NCBI GenBank assembly: GCA_017447865.1
Contig: JAFSMO010000092.1
Span: 94,954 to 158,953, forward strand
DNA from: Thermoguttaceae bacterium
Lineage (GTDB): Bacteria > Planctomycetota > Planctomycetia > Pirellulales > Thermoguttaceae
DNA: 64,000 bases
Reading direction: 5' to 3'
The position numbers and the translations under genes are program-made. Below the pieces are notes generated by a model. The model was not told where the DNA came from and searched no databases. It was given only the letters and a program-made list of their open reading frames with translations. Numbering within the stretch: the first letter of the stretch is position 1; each line of letters starts with the position of its first letter. Below, piece after piece: positions 38,967 to 48,663 of the stretch.

Positions 38967-40313
38967 TTAACGCCGTTTGGACGCCTGGCGTTCCGCGATG
39001 AGGAGCGCCATCTCAATCGACTGCTCGTAGTTCAGGCGCGGATCGACTTCCGTCTGGTAGTCTTTCACCAGATCGGCCTCAGTCAGGCCGCGCACGCCGC
39101 CGGTGCATTCCGTCACATTTTCGCCCGTCAGTTCGAAGTGGATCCCGCCCAGATGCGTTCCTTCGCGGTCGAGGATCCGGGAGGCGCAGAGCAGCTCGTT
39201 CAAAATGTCGTCGAAGCTGCGCGTTTTCAGGCCAGAAGCCGTGGAATGCGTGTTTCCGTGCATGGGGTCCGAAATCCACAAAACGTTCCGCTTTTCGCGA
39301 AGAACCGCCTGAACGAGCGGCGGGAGGACCTCCTCCACTTTCGACGCGCCGAAGCGGCAAATCAGGCACAAACGCCCCTTTTCGTTTGCCGGGTTCAGGA
39401 CCTTCGTCAGATCGATCAGCTCGTCCGGTTTCATCGTCGGGCCCACTTTCACCCCGATCGGGTTGGCGATCCCGCGGAAGAATTCGACGTGCGCCCCGTC
39501 GATCTGGCGGGTCCGTTCACCAATCCACGGCAGATGCGTCGTCAGGTCGTAGAAACCGGTCCGGCGCGGCACCGGCCGCGTCTGCGCCATTTCGTACGGC
39601 AGATGAAGCCCCTCGTGCGAGCAGTAAAACCGCGTCTCGGCCAGCGAGTCCATCTTCCCCGCCACGATCTCCATGAAGTCGATCGACGTGCTGATCGCCT
39701 GGAAAATGTGACGGTACTCACGCGAATGTTCACTCAGATTAATAAAGCCCAGTTCCCAGTACTCCGGGTGGTGCATGTCGGTGAAACCGCCGGCGATGAG
39801 GCTGCGCATGAAGTTCAGCGTCAGCGCCGCGTGGCCGTACGCCCGGCGCATGTTCACCGGGTTCGGCGTGCGGGCTTCGGCCGTAAATTCCGGCGAGTTG
39901 ATCAGCGGCCCGCGGTAGCTCGGAAGCGTCACGCCGTTGCGCGTCTCGGTCGGCTTGCTGCGAGGTTTGGCGTACTGACCCGCGATCCGGCCAATGCGCA
40001 CGACCCGTTTGCGGCTTCCGTAGATCAAAATGTAACTCATCAGGAGCAGGATCTTCAGCTTGCTCGTGATGACGTCCGGCGTGCACGCGTCGAACGTTTC
40101 CGAGCAGTCGCCCCCCTGAAGCACGAAGTACTCGCCGTCCTCCGCGGCCGCCAGCTCACTGCGCAGGCGCAGGATCTCACCGCTCGTAACCAGCGGCGGC
40201 AAGTGCGAGATGTAATTGTACGCGGCTTCAAACGCCTCCTGATCCGGGTACTCGACCCACTGATTGATCGGCTTCGTTTTCCAGGAAGATGGGCTCCACT
40301 CCGTTTGACTCAT
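38967..40313 (-). CDS. 3-deoxy-7-phosphoheptulonate synthase, class II (plant type)
   Basis: Commits carbon to the shikimate pathway by condensing phosphoenolpyruvate and erythrose-4-phosphate. It has 448 residues. Class II signatures: WKTKPINQWVEYPD, EYFVLQGGDCSETFDACTPD (metal-binding Cys), RIGRIAGQYAKPRSKPTET, VGPTMKPDELIDLTKVLNP (KxGP catalytic block) and WISDPMHGNTHSTASGLKTR. The start is the ATG at 40313, overlapping the upstream gene's stop codon (ATGA), with GAGGA upstream. The pairing with a mannose-1-phosphate guanylyltransferase in one transcript is unusual. Confidence 0.96.
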   Translation of the reverse strand: MSQTEWSPSSWKTKPINQWVEYPDQEAFEAAYNYISHLPPLVTSGEILRLRSELAAAEDGEYFVLQGGDCSETFDACTPDVITSKLKILLLMSYILIYGSRKRVVRIGRIAGQYAKPRSKPTETRNGVTLPSYRGPLINSPEFTAEARTPNPVNMRRAYGHAALTLNFMRSLIAGGFTDMHHPEYWELGFINLSEHSREYRHIFQAISTSIDFMEIVAGKMDSLAETRFYCSHEGLHLPYEMAQTRPVPRRTGFYDLTTHLPWIGERTRQIDGAHVEFFRGIANPIGVKVGPTMKPDELIDLTKVLNPANEKGRLCLICRFGASKVEEVLPPLVQAVLREKRNVLWISDPMHGNTHSTASGLKTRSFDDILNELLCASRILDREGTHLGGIHFELTGENVTECTGGVRGLTEADLVKDYQTEVDPRLNYEQSIEMALLIAERQASKRR

Positions 40314-41404
40314 AATAATTCCTCGCAATTCATTTCTTTCAGTTTTTGGACCACTTCCCGAACGGATTCCTCACGATTCCGGTCGAAAACCAGGACCACT
40401 TCCGGCGTGACGATGACCGCCAGATTTTCGACTCCGTAGCAGACCAGCGTCTTTCCGGGGTCCGTGCTGCGGACCGTGCAGTTTTGCGTCTCGACCAGAA
40501 CGGCTTCCGGGGTCCCTTCCGCCAGCGCCAGCGTATTGCCCGCCTCGTCGTGCGGAAAGTGACGCTCCAGGGCGCGCCACGAGCCCACGTCGTCCCACTC
40601 GAACCGGGCCGGAAGGACCAAAACGTTTCCGTCAGCCGCCGCCTTTTCCATCACCGCGTAGTCGATGGAAATGTTTTCGATCTCAGGAAATTCCGATTTT
40701 AGAATATTTTCAAAATCGGAATGTTTCACGGATTTAAGGATTTTTTCGACCGGTTTCCAAACGCCGGGCGCATACTTCTGAAGGTTTTCCAGAATGGTCG
40801 AGGCGCGCCAGATGAAAATCCCGGCGTTCCAGTAAAAGTTTCCGCTCTCGAGGTACTCGGCGGCGGTCCGCGCGTCGGGTTTTTCCCGGAATTGCCGGAC
40901 GGTCAGGGAGTTTCCGGGACCTTTCTCCCCGCGCTCGATGTAGCCGAACGTCTCGGCCGGGCAGGTCGGCGTAATGCCGAGCGTGACGAGTTTTTCAGGG
41001 TTTTCCCGCACGATTTCGGCGGCTTGCGCGACCGTCTCCTGGAACGCTTCTTTCGGCTGGATCACGTGGTCGGACGGGAGCAAAACCATCACCGCCTCCG
41101 GGTCCTGAGCAAGGCACCAGATCGCCGCCAGCGCGATGCACCCCGAAGTATTCCGGGCGCACGGCTCCACGAGGATCGACCCGGTCGAAAGCTCCGGAAG
41201 CTGCTCCGCGATGCGGTCTTTCAGCCTTTCACCGGTCACCACGCCGATCCGCTCCGGCGGCACCAGCGGCCGCAGACGGTCCACGGTACTTTGCAGGAAC
41301 GAACGGTTTCCGAGAAAAGTCATGAGCTGCTTCGGGCAATTTCTCCGGCTTTCCGGCCAAAGCCGCGTTCCGGAACCGCCAGCCATGATGATCGCATAAA
41401 GCAT
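40310..41404 (-). CDS. manC: Mannose-1-phosphate guanylyltransferase
   Basis: Makes GDP-mannose for envelope polysaccharide and glycan synthesis. It has 364 residues, the size of single-function enzymes without the C-terminal phosphomannose isomerase cupin. The nucleotidyltransferase signature is YAIIMAGGSGTRLWPESRRN, then CPKQLMTFLGNRSFLQST. FGYIERGEKG, FREKPDARTAAEYL, YWNAGIFIWRAS and IDYAVMEKA follow, with WDDVGSWRAL near the end. The start is the ATG at 41404, with GAGGAG seven bases upstream. The open frame runs far upstream, but that part is antisense to the RND gene and not real. Confidence 0.95.
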   Translation of the reverse strand: MLYAIIMAGGSGTRLWPESRRNCPKQLMTFLGNRSFLQSTVDRLRPLVPPERIGVVTGERLKDRIAEQLPELSTGSILVEPCARNTSGCIALAAIWCLAQDPEAVMVLLPSDHVIQPKEAFQETVAQAAEIVRENPEKLVTLGITPTCPAETFGYIERGEKGPGNSLTVRQFREKPDARTAAEYLESGNFYWNAGIFIWRASTILENLQKYAPGVWKPVEKILKSVKHSDFENILKSEFPEIENISIDYAVMEKAAADGNVLVLPARFEWDDVGSWRALERHFPHDEAGNTLALAEGTPEAVLVETQNCTVRSTDPGKTLVCYGVENLAVIVTPEVVLVFDRNREESVREVVQKLKEMNCEELL

Positions 41405-41432
41405 TTTTTTACTCCTCATTAGTTTACGGGTG

Positions 41433-41460
41433 ATTATACCAAATTTTTCGAATTGCGCAA
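41433..41460 (-). promoter_or_regulatory. Promoter of the manC-DAHP synthase operon
   Basis: On the minus strand: TTGCGC (41460-41455), a 16-nt spacer and TATAAT (41438-41433), 28 nt before the manC start codon. Confidence 0.7.
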
Positions 41461-41569
41461 GGGGAGGAAAAAAACCAGCGCGAAAGGAAACTTTTGACGG
41501 AAACGAAAATCGGGTGAGGCGTTTCCCCGGGTTTCTAAAATTAATCGTCTCGTTTTTTCGGAGGGCCCC

Positions 41570-44500
41570 ATGAATCCCGCGTCGTTTTGCCTTCAGCAGA
41601 AAACCATCACGATTTTGCTCACGGTTTTGGCCGTTTTCTTCGGGTTTTACGCCTACGCGCACCTCGGGCGGCTTTCGTACCCGGATTTCACGGCCAAGAC
41701 CGCGATGATCACGACCCGGTTCCCCGGCGCGTCGCCCGCCGAGGTGGAGGAACTGGTGACGAACGTCCTGGAAGAAGCGCTTCAATCGATGAACGAGGTC
41801 GAAAAAATCACCTCCCGGTCCGAGGCGGGCGTTTCGTACATCAGGGTCGAGGTTTTTTCGTCGGTTCGTTCCCGCGAACTGCCGCAGGTCTGGGACTTTC
41901 TGCGCAAAAAGATGAAGGACGTTCAGCCCCAGCTTCCCGCCGGGTGCGCCGAGCCGGTCATTAACGACGATTTCGGCGACGTGTACGGGATCTACTTCGC
42001 CCTGACCTGCACGGAGTCTTTCGCGCGGGGAAAAACGCAAGCCGACCAGCTTCGGTGGCTCAAGGAGCAAGGCCGCTGGCTCAAGAAGGAACTGCTGAAC
42101 CTGAACCAGGTCCACGACGTGGCGCGCATCGATTTTTACGGGATCCAGCCGGAGGTCATTTACCTCGAGATCCCGCAGGCGAAACTGGCCACGCAGGGGA
42201 TTTTGCCGTTCCGGATCATGCAGGAGCTGGAAAACCAGAACCAGCTCGTCGATGCCGGCGACGTCCGAGTCGGAAACGATTCCGTCCGGATCTCGCCCAC
42301 CGGCGTGTTCACTTCCCTCGAAAATATTCTGGGGATCATGGTTTCCGACTCGACGGGCGAAAGCGTCATTTCGCTGGGCGATCTGGTGGAAAAGGACCAC
42401 CTGGTCCGCGAGACGCTGGAACCGCCGACCACGCTTTTCCGGTTCAACGGCCGGCCGGCGATCGCGATGGGGATCTCGACCAAAAAGGGCGGGAACGTGG
42501 TCTTCATGGGCGACGACATTTCGCGGCTCCTTCAGACTCTCCGGCGGGATCAATGGCCGGAAGGGCTGGAGATCCACACGATTTCCGACCAGGCGCGAAA
42601 CGTGACCGAGGCGGTGGACGCGTTTCTCATGAATCTCTGCGAGTCACTCGGAATCGTCGTGGTCCTGCTCATGATTTTCATGGGCTGGCGGAGCGGCCTA
42701 CTGATCGGGGCCGTGCTTCTGCTCTCGGTTTTGCTGACTTTCCTCGTGATGTACCTCTGCGGGATCGCGCTCCAGATCATTTCCCTCGGGGCGCTGATCA
42801 TCGCGCTCGGGATGCTCGTCGATAATGCGATCGTCGTGCTGGAGGAATCGCTGATTTCGGTCCAGCGTGGCGTTTCACGTGAAACATCGGTCCTGCTGGC
42901 CGTGAAGAAAAACCAGTTCCCACTGCTCGGCGGGACCGCGGTCGCGATCCTGGCCTTCGCCGCCATCGGTTTCGCGCCGGACAGCATCGGGGAATTCTGC
43001 GTTTCGCTCTTTCAGGTCCTGGCGATTTCGCTGACGATGAGCTGGGTGACGGCCGTCACGGTCCTCCCGCTTCTGTGCGTCTGGTTCCTCCCAGTCCCCC
43101 AAACGGGCAAAAAAAACCTTTACGGCTCCGTTTTTTACCGCGTGTACCGCTCGGGCCTGGGCGTCGCGCTCGCTCATCGCTGGTGCGTCGTGGGCGGGAC
43201 CGTTTTGCTGCTCGTGCTGGCATTTTCGGCCTTTGAGAAAATTCCCGGCTCCTTCTTTGGAAATTCCGCCCGAAATCAGTTTTTGATCAACTACTGGCGG
43301 GTGGAGGGGACCGCCATTGAGCTGACCGACGCCGATACGCGAAAAATCGAGGCGTTCCTCCTCACCCTCCCGGGAGTAAAAAGCACCAGCGCGTTCGTCG
43401 GCTCTGGCTCCCTGCGCTTCATTCTGACGTACGAGTACCGCGTCCCGGCGAGCTGCTTCTCGCAGATCCTCGTGACGGTCGAAGACTGGCGCCAAATCCC
43501 TGAAATCGCGGCTCAGGCGAGGGAATTCATGAGGCAAAACTTTCCCAACGCCGCGCCCCAAGTGCGGTTTTTCCGGGAGGGGCCCGCCGTTTCGTACTCG
43601 ATCGAGCTCGAATTTCGGGGCGCAAACGCCGACGAGCTGCGCCGGCTGGCGAACCAGACGAAAGCGGTTTTCGCCCAGTTCCCTGAAACGATCGAACTGC
43701 GGGACGACTGGCGGCAAAAAGTGATGGTCCTGCGGCCGGAGCTTCGGGAGGATTTCGTGAAAAAGGCGGGCCTGAGCCGGGCCGAGATCGCGCGGGCCAT
43801 TCACACGAGCCTGAAAGGAATGACCATCGGCTGGTTCCGGGCGGGAGAAGAAAATATTCCGATCTATTGGCGCCTCCCGGCAGAAGAACGCGCCGACGTG
43901 AGCCGGCTCGGCGGGATCCAGATCTACTGCGCCAACCTGCGGACGTTCCTGCGGCTGGACCAGCTCGCGTACCACCTGACCACGCTGGAGTACGAAGACC
44001 CCATTCTGCGGCGGGTCGATCGGAAACCGGCGATCAAAGTCCAGTGCAACGCCCGCGGAGTCCCCGCCTCGGTCCTGAGAAAACGTCTGGAAGAGGCCAT
44101 TCAGACCGCGGACCTGAAACTTCCGCCCGGCTGCGAAATGACCTGGCGCGGCGAATTCGAGGAGGCGAATAAAGGAACGAAGCCGATCATCCGGACGTTT
44201 CCGCTCTGCGTCCTCGGAATGTTCCTGATCTGCGTCGGAATGTTCAACCGCCTGCTTCAGCCGGTTTTGATCTTCCTGACCGCCCCGCTTTCGCTCATCG
44301 GCGGAGTGCTCGGGCTTTGGTTCACCGGCCATTCGTTCGAGTTCCTCTGCATTCCGGGCTTCCTCGGCCTGAGCGGGATCTTGATCCGAAACGCGATCAT
44401 TCTGGTCGGCGAGACAGATCGGACCCGGGGACAAAACGCCATCACGGAAAAGACCGACCGTGACGCGCTGATCGAAGCGGCCGTTTCACGTTTTCGCCCC

Positions 44501-44674
44501 GTGACGCTGGCTTCCGGCACGACGATTTTGGGGATCCTCCCCCTGCTGGACGATGCGATTTACGGCGCGCTCTCGGCGGTCCTCGTGGGCGGTCTGCTCG
44601 TCGCGACGCTTCTGACGCTGGTCGTTTTGCCGGTTTTTTACTCACTGGCCCACGGGATCCACGAAAAACGCTGA
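41570..44674 (+). CDS. RND family transporter permease without adjacent adaptor
   Basis: A 1034-residue AcrB/HAE-superfamily pump. Family opening: FCLQQKTITILLTVLAVFFG, then YPDFTAKTAMITTRFPGASP and EVEELVTNVLEEALQSMNEV. The helix-4 proton relay is IIALGMLVDNAIVVLEESL: Asp followed by Asn where the first pump in this window has Asp-Asp, as in the heavy-metal or MexF-like subfamilies. The second half has FLGLSGILIRNAIILVGETD. GGAGG lies before the ATG. No adaptor or outer-membrane gene flanks it, so it must borrow partners or work alone. Substrate unknown. Confidence 0.92.
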   Translation: MNPASFCLQQKTITILLTVLAVFFGFYAYAHLGRLSYPDFTAKTAMITTRFPGASPAEVEELVTNVLEEALQSMNEVEKITSRSEAGVSYIRVEVFSSVRSRELPQVWDFLRKKMKDVQPQLPAGCAEPVINDDFGDVYGIYFALTCTESFARGKTQADQLRWLKEQGRWLKKELLNLNQVHDVARIDFYGIQPEVIYLEIPQAKLATQGILPFRIMQELENQNQLVDAGDVRVGNDSVRISPTGVFTSLENILGIMVSDSTGESVISLGDLVEKDHLVRETLEPPTTLFRFNGRPAIAMGISTKKGGNVVFMGDDISRLLQTLRRDQWPEGLEIHTISDQARNVTEAVDAFLMNLCESLGIVVVLLMIFMGWRSGLLIGAVLLLSVLLTFLVMYLCGIALQIISLGALIIALGMLVDNAIVVLEESLISVQRGVSRETSVLLAVKKNQFPLLGGTAVAILAFAAIGFAPDSIGEFCVSLFQVLAISLTMSWVTAVTVLPLLCVWFLPVPQTGKKNLYGSVFYRVYRSGLGVALAHRWCVVGGTVLLLVLAFSAFEKIPGSFFGNSARNQFLINYWRVEGTAIELTDADTRKIEAFLLTLPGVKSTSAFVGSGSLRFILTYEYRVPASCFSQILVTVEDWRQIPEIAAQAREFMRQNFPNAAPQVRFFREGPAVSYSIELEFRGANADELRRLANQTKAVFAQFPETIELRDDWRQKVMVLRPELREDFVKKAGLSRAEIARAIHTSLKGMTIGWFRAGEENIPIYWRLPAEERADVSRLGGIQIYCANLRTFLRLDQLAYHLTTLEYEDPILRRVDRKPAIKVQCNARGVPASVLRKRLEEAIQTADLKLPPGCEMTWRGEFEEANKGTKPIIRTFPLCVLGMFLICVGMFNRLLQPVLIFLTAPLSLIGGVLGLWFTGHSFEFLCIPGFLGLSGILIRNAIILVGETDRTRGQNAITEKTDRDALIEAAVSRFRPVTLASGTTILGILPLLDDAIYGALSAVLVGGLLVATLLTLVVLPVFYSLAHGIHEKR

Positions 44675-44683
44675 CCCACCCCC

Positions 44684-44705
44684 GGCATTCAAACGTTTGA
44701 ATGCC
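44684..44705. terminator. Perfect palindrome between convergent genes
   Basis: GGCATTCAAA-CG-TTTGAATGCC, a perfect 10-bp-arm palindrome between the convergent RND and GH97 genes. No T tract follows, so bidirectional termination is a guess; a protein-binding site is also possible. Confidence 0.5.
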
Positions 44706-44756
44706 CGAATGGATCAGCGTTTCCGTCGTTTGCTCACTTTTCAGTGAAAATCGGCT

Positions 44757-46748
44757 TTACTTCTCCGTGAAGATCGCGGTCCAGCCGCCGTTTCGGACCA
44801 TCTTGATCTCCAGCACGTCGCCGGCCTTCACTTCTTTGGTCAGCTCGGCGATTTTTTCCGCGTCGGTCTCACCCGTGCCTCCGCTCTCTGGCGTGTCGCA
44901 GTAGATCTGCGCGACGTACGTCTTGCCCGGCTTCAGGAAGTCAAGCGTGAACTGCAGCGTCCGCGGCTCGAAGTCCGTGATCGCGGCGGCGTAGAATTTG
45001 CTCCCGCTGCGGCGGTAGTGCAGGTAAAATTTCCCGATCTCTCCCGCGACGGCGTGGGTTTCATCCCAAACGGCCGGAATGTTCTTCAGGAAGCTGAATC
45101 CCGGCGCGTTCCGGTAATTCTCCGGTTTGTCGCAGATCGTCAGGCACGGCGAATCGGTCACGAGGCACATCGCCAACGCGTGCGCACGGGTCCCCTGCTC
45201 GTCAGCGGTCGGGACGCTCAACTTCGTCTGCATGTAGAAATGCTCGGGGTGACGGTTCACGAATCCGCCAGGCGTGAAGTCGCCAGGGCCGCAAAGCCAG
45301 CGCGTGAACGGAAGCGTCGCGGTGTGCGTCGAGGTGATGCGTTTCGAGAATTTGTTGTACTCGTTCCCGAGGATCCCTTCGCGGGTGATGTGGTTCGGGT
45401 ACGTGCGTTCCATACCGGTCGGTTTGTACATTCCGTGGAAGTTGATCATCAGGTGGTGCTTGGCCGCGCTGGCCACGACGTCCTCGATCCACTCCACGCG
45501 CTCCTGATTGTCGGAGTTCATGAAGTCGATCTTCATGCCGGCCGCGCCCCATTTCTCGTACGCGGTGAACGTGCGTTCATGGCCGCAGAAGTCGAAGTCC
45601 TGGTAGTGCATCCAGAGGAAGATCCCGACGTTCTTTTCCTTCGCGTAGGCGAAAGCGGTCGGAATGTCGATCGTGCCGCAGCCCGCCGCCGTGTCGGTCA
45701 GGAATTCCGGCTTGTACTGGAACTTCGAGTTGAAGTACCACGGGTCGTCGAGCGTCGTGAACGCCCAGCCGTTCTGGGAGGCCAGGTCGATGCGGGCCTT
45801 CAGCGTGTCGGTGTTCAGGACCAGGTTTCCTTCAGACCACCAGTCCCACGAAGACGCGCCGGCTTTGATCCACGAAGTGTCCTCAAGGACGCACGGCGTG
45901 GCGCAGTTCAGGATGATGCCCGAATTGTTGATCAGGCCGCAGGCGTCTTTGCCGAGCGTGATGACGCGCCAGGGGGATTTGGCGCCGGTCTCACGCAGGA
46001 CGCAGCCGTTTCCGTCGGCGCGCGGGGTCAGACGGATCGCCATCGTGCAGGGCACGCCCTCTTTATTTCCGCCCGCCACCGCGGCGAACTGGGCGCCGGC
46101 CCATTTCAGAAGGTCAGACTCCATCAGGGCGCAGTAGCCGAAATCACCCGCGACCACCAGCGGGCAAACGCAGCACGACTGGTCCTCGATCGCGGAGAGT
46201 TTCATCTCCGGAAATTCTCTTTCGTGCTCCGTGTTGAAGCGCTTGTAGTCGGAAGCCCAGCAGGTCCAGTCGCTGGTGAAGGCGTACTGCGTGTCGTCGC
46301 TCGTCAGGACGAAAACTCCCGGAAGGGCGGCCTGCTCGGGGACCACGTAACGGAACGCGATGCCGTCATCGTACGCGCGGAAAATGACCGCCAGTTCCCG
46401 GAACGGCGCGGCAATTTCGGCGACTTTCACGGTCAGTTCGTTGCAGTGGTTCACGTAGGTGGATTTCTTCGAGAGGCGGTTTTCCCACGTTTCGTTGATC
46501 TCTTGCGAGGACGCTCCGACGATCTTCATCGCGCCCATCGGGACCATGCCCTTGAACGTAAGCCCGAGGTTGGAGGGGTTCAGGACGGTTTTCCCGTTGA
46601 AGGTCAGGTCGTAGGTCATTTTCTCACCGACCGAAACGTTCACTTTCACGTTTCCGCCCGGCGACGTGACCGATTTCACTTCCGCGCCCTGGGCGACTGC
46701 CGCGAACAGGATCACGGCCGGAAGAAGCAGATTCAGCAGAAATTTCAT
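44757..46748 (-). CDS. Glycoside hydrolase family 97 (SusB-like), secreted
   Basis: A 663-residue exported alpha-glycosidase acting on alpha-linked glucose or galactose. Residues 1-22 are a Sec signal peptide (cleavage after AQG or GAE). An N-terminal beta-super-sandwich (SPGGNVKVNVSVGEKMTYDL) precedes a TIM barrel and a C-terminal beta domain, the GH97 order. The barrel strand GAAGMKIDFMNSDNQERVEW places an Asp at position 408 where retaining GH97 enzymes have their nucleophile, whereas inverting SusB-type members use Glu bases; a retaining alpha-galactosidase-like activity is thus the better guess. AAGGAGT lies upstream of the ATG. It is a single gene with its own promoter. Confidence 0.92.
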   Translation of the reverse strand: MKFLLNLLLPAVILFAAVAQGAEVKSVTSPGGNVKVNVSVGEKMTYDLTFNGKTVLNPSNLGLTFKGMVPMGAMKIVGASSQEINETWENRLSKKSTYVNHCNELTVKVAEIAAPFRELAVIFRAYDDGIAFRYVVPEQAALPGVFVLTSDDTQYAFTSDWTCWASDYKRFNTEHEREFPEMKLSAIEDQSCCVCPLVVAGDFGYCALMESDLLKWAGAQFAAVAGGNKEGVPCTMAIRLTPRADGNGCVLRETGAKSPWRVITLGKDACGLINNSGIILNCATPCVLEDTSWIKAGASSWDWWSEGNLVLNTDTLKARIDLASQNGWAFTTLDDPWYFNSKFQYKPEFLTDTAAGCGTIDIPTAFAYAKEKNVGIFLWMHYQDFDFCGHERTFTAYEKWGAAGMKIDFMNSDNQERVEWIEDVVASAAKHHLMINFHGMYKPTGMERTYPNHITREGILGNEYNKFSKRITSTHTATLPFTRWLCGPGDFTPGGFVNRHPEHFYMQTKLSVPTADEQGTRAHALAMCLVTDSPCLTICDKPENYRNAPGFSFLKNIPAVWDETHAVAGEIGKFYLHYRRSGSKFYAAAITDFEPRTLQFTLDFLKPGKTYVAQIYCDTPESGGTGETDAEKIAELTKEVKAGDVLEIKMVRNGGWTAIFTEK

Positions 46749-46799
46749 GGAGTACTCCTTAAAATATGAGGTTCAGGTTGAAAAAACAGATTTTCCCTT

Positions 46800-46827
46800 A
46801 ATATAAAGGAATCAGAGAAAATTGCAA
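46800..46827 (-). promoter_or_regulatory. Promoter of the GH97 gene
   Basis: On the minus strand: TTGCAA (46827-46822), a 16-nt spacer and TATATA (46805-46800). The 14-mer AATTTTCTCTGATT (46823-46810) in the spacer recurs in the DUF1080 gene promoter. Confidence 0.65.
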
Positions 46828-46894
46828 GACGGGGAGGGGGGAATTTTCAGAAAATTTCGGAGGAGCGCCCCTCTCAGCAGACTAAGCCCCCCAA

Positions 46895-46931
46895 AAGAAA
46901 ACCGGAACGAGAAGAAATCCCGCTCCGGTTT
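46895..46931 (-). terminator. Terminator after the exported unknown protein
   Basis: AAACCGGAACG (46899-46909) pairs with CGCTCCGGTTT (46921-46931) with one mismatch; the minus strand continues TTCTTTTGGG. It is 22 nt beyond the stop codon. Confidence 0.75.
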
Positions 46932-46953
46932 CACCCACCATTTTATAAAACGA

Positions 46954-48402
46954 TCATTTCCACGAAAACGACTGGATCATCTGTTCGTTCGCGTCGCTGA
47001 ATTTTTCCATCAGCTCGTCTTCCAGCGTGAAGACCATCGTGTACTGCTTCGGCTCTTTCGCGTCCTTTTGCGTGATCAGGTAGCAAATGTAACGCAGATC
47101 CAGCCCTTCATATTTGGCTGCCACGTCCACACGATAAACGTCCGAACCATCCGCCGACTTGAGTGTTTTCACGTCCAAAATGCTTTGGAAACTTTCTTTC
47201 AGCCACTCCTTCACCTCATTCGCAAAATCCTCCGGCTTCGTATCCTGGGAAACTTTCGGGTTCTGGACCTTGGCCACCGTACACTGCGCGACCAGATCTC
47301 CGTCGCGAAGAAGACGGAAGTTGCTCTGGAATTTATTCTGGTTCATCGGCTCCCAGTCCGGCGTGAGGACGAATTTCCACGCATTTCCCGGGTCCTCAAA
47401 GAGGATCAGGCCGTACTGCGATTCATCAAACGCGAGCTTGGAAGTCGAGTCGCTCGTCAGGTTTTTCGATTCCTCCATCGGCGTGATTTTGTATTGAACT
47501 TTGGCCGTGACGTCCATTCCGGGGGTGACGTACCCAGCCGTCCGTTTTTCCTCAATGACCATTCCAAACCAGAGGATCCGGCCGCGCGTCACGTCAAAGT
47601 AGGCTTTGCCCGTCACATTGATCTTGGAGGTACTTCCCTCGCAGCTTCCCTCGATCCAGCCTTTGGTTTCGAGGATCGCCACGTTCTTTTTCACTTCGGT
47701 GAGCGTTGTTTGAATGTCCAGGTTAAACACCAGGTCGAGCTGCAGAAGAATCGCCATCGTGTCCGGCGACTGCTTCCACGAATCACCGACCTTCACCGAT
47801 TTGTTCGGCAAAATATGATCCAGAAGGAGCGTATTTCCCTGCACATTGATCAGGTCCAGCTCGTCACGAGTGAGAAAACCGTCCTGACGGAAAAAATTCG
47901 CCTGCGCGCCTTTAATATCGACTCCAATGATCGGCTGATCCAAATTCAGTTCCGGTTTGGTCGCGCTTTCACCGATTTTGATTTCGGTCTTGTTTTCAAG
48001 GAAATACCACGCTCCCAAGGTCGATTTGGCGTTTTCTCCCTGAAGGAGATTTCCGGCCTGAATGAGCATTTCCTCGTAGGACTGCCGGCTTGCGACCTTC
48101 ATCGGAATGGACTGAATGACCGGTTTTTGTTCGGGATCCGACTCTTTGGACTTTTCTTTCGCGTTCTTTTTCTCATCATTTCCCGGCGAAGACTTGCTCA
48201 CGAGCGAGTCCGGGTCCAGTTCCAGCAGAAGCGTTCCTGCCGCGTCGAACGTTTTTTCGATCAGGTCCACACTTCCGGACTGACGGGAAGAAACGAGGCG
48301 GTACGTCTTTGCGAACGAGTTCTTCTCATCGGCCCAAAGGAACGTTCCAGCAAACAGAAAAACGAAAACGATTACGGTAAATCCAAGTTTGAACTGTTTC
48401 AT
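46954..48402 (-). CDS. Exported protein of unknown function
   Basis: A 482-residue protein I cannot assign to a family. An N-terminal Sec signal peptide (FKLGFTVIVFVFLFAGTFLW, cleaved after ADE or WAD) is followed by a mostly beta-strand mature protein. A charged Lys/Glu/Ser linker lies near residue 75 (DEKKNAKEKSKESDPEQ). The central part (LLDHILPNKSVKVGDSWKQS, DIQTTLTEVKKNVAILETKG, GKAYFDVTRGRILWFGMVIE) has the strand pattern of periplasmic lipoprotein-binding or DUF-type sandwich folds, and the C-terminus (YGLILFEDPGNAWKFVLTPD onwards) looks like a separate small domain. It is divergent from the Rho-N/DUF4912 gene. Probably periplasmic. Confidence 0.7.
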   Translation of the reverse strand: MKQFKLGFTVIVFVFLFAGTFLWADEKNSFAKTYRLVSSRQSGSVDLIEKTFDAAGTLLLELDPDSLVSKSSPGNDEKKNAKEKSKESDPEQKPVIQSIPMKVASRQSYEEMLIQAGNLLQGENAKSTLGAWYFLENKTEIKIGESATKPELNLDQPIIGVDIKGAQANFFRQDGFLTRDELDLINVQGNTLLLDHILPNKSVKVGDSWKQSPDTMAILLQLDLVFNLDIQTTLTEVKKNVAILETKGWIEGSCEGSTSKINVTGKAYFDVTRGRILWFGMVIEEKRTAGYVTPGMDVTAKVQYKITPMEESKNLTSDSTSKLAFDESQYGLILFEDPGNAWKFVLTPDWEPMNQNKFQSNFRLLRDGDLVAQCTVAKVQNPKVSQDTKPEDFANEVKEWLKESFQSILDVKTLKSADGSDVYRVDVAAKYEGLDLRYICYLITQKDAKEPKQYTMVFTLEDELMEKFSDANEQMIQSFSWK

Positions 48403-48590
48403 TTGATTGCCTGTTTTAACATTTTGAATTTTGCCATTTCTGGGGATTCATGGTCTTTCTTCATTCTATCATACCTGAAAACCGGCTTTTATGTAAAGAC
48501 GAATTTTAAAAAACTTTCCCTTTGGCCCTCTTTTATCAGAAAGAATGTACGTTTTTTTGAAAAAAACGGGAAATTTTATGAAAAGCCCAT

Positions 48591-48617
48591 TGAAAAAAAA
48601 TAAAGGTCCGCTATAAT
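48591..48617 (+). promoter_or_regulatory. Promoter of the DUF4912 gene
   Basis: TTGAAA (48591-48596), a short 15-nt spacer and a perfect TATAAT (48612-48617), 46 nt before the start codon. Confidence 0.6.
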
Positions 48618-48663
48618 GATAAAACTTTTATTGAGGAAGATTTAAAACACGAAGGAGTTTACT

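Noticed and set aside
41405..42577. N-terminal 390-residue extension of mannose-1-phosphate guanylyltransferase
   Set aside because: The frame is open, but it is antisense to the RND pump gene. The family N-terminus begins at the ATG at 41404, which has GAGGAG at the right distance.
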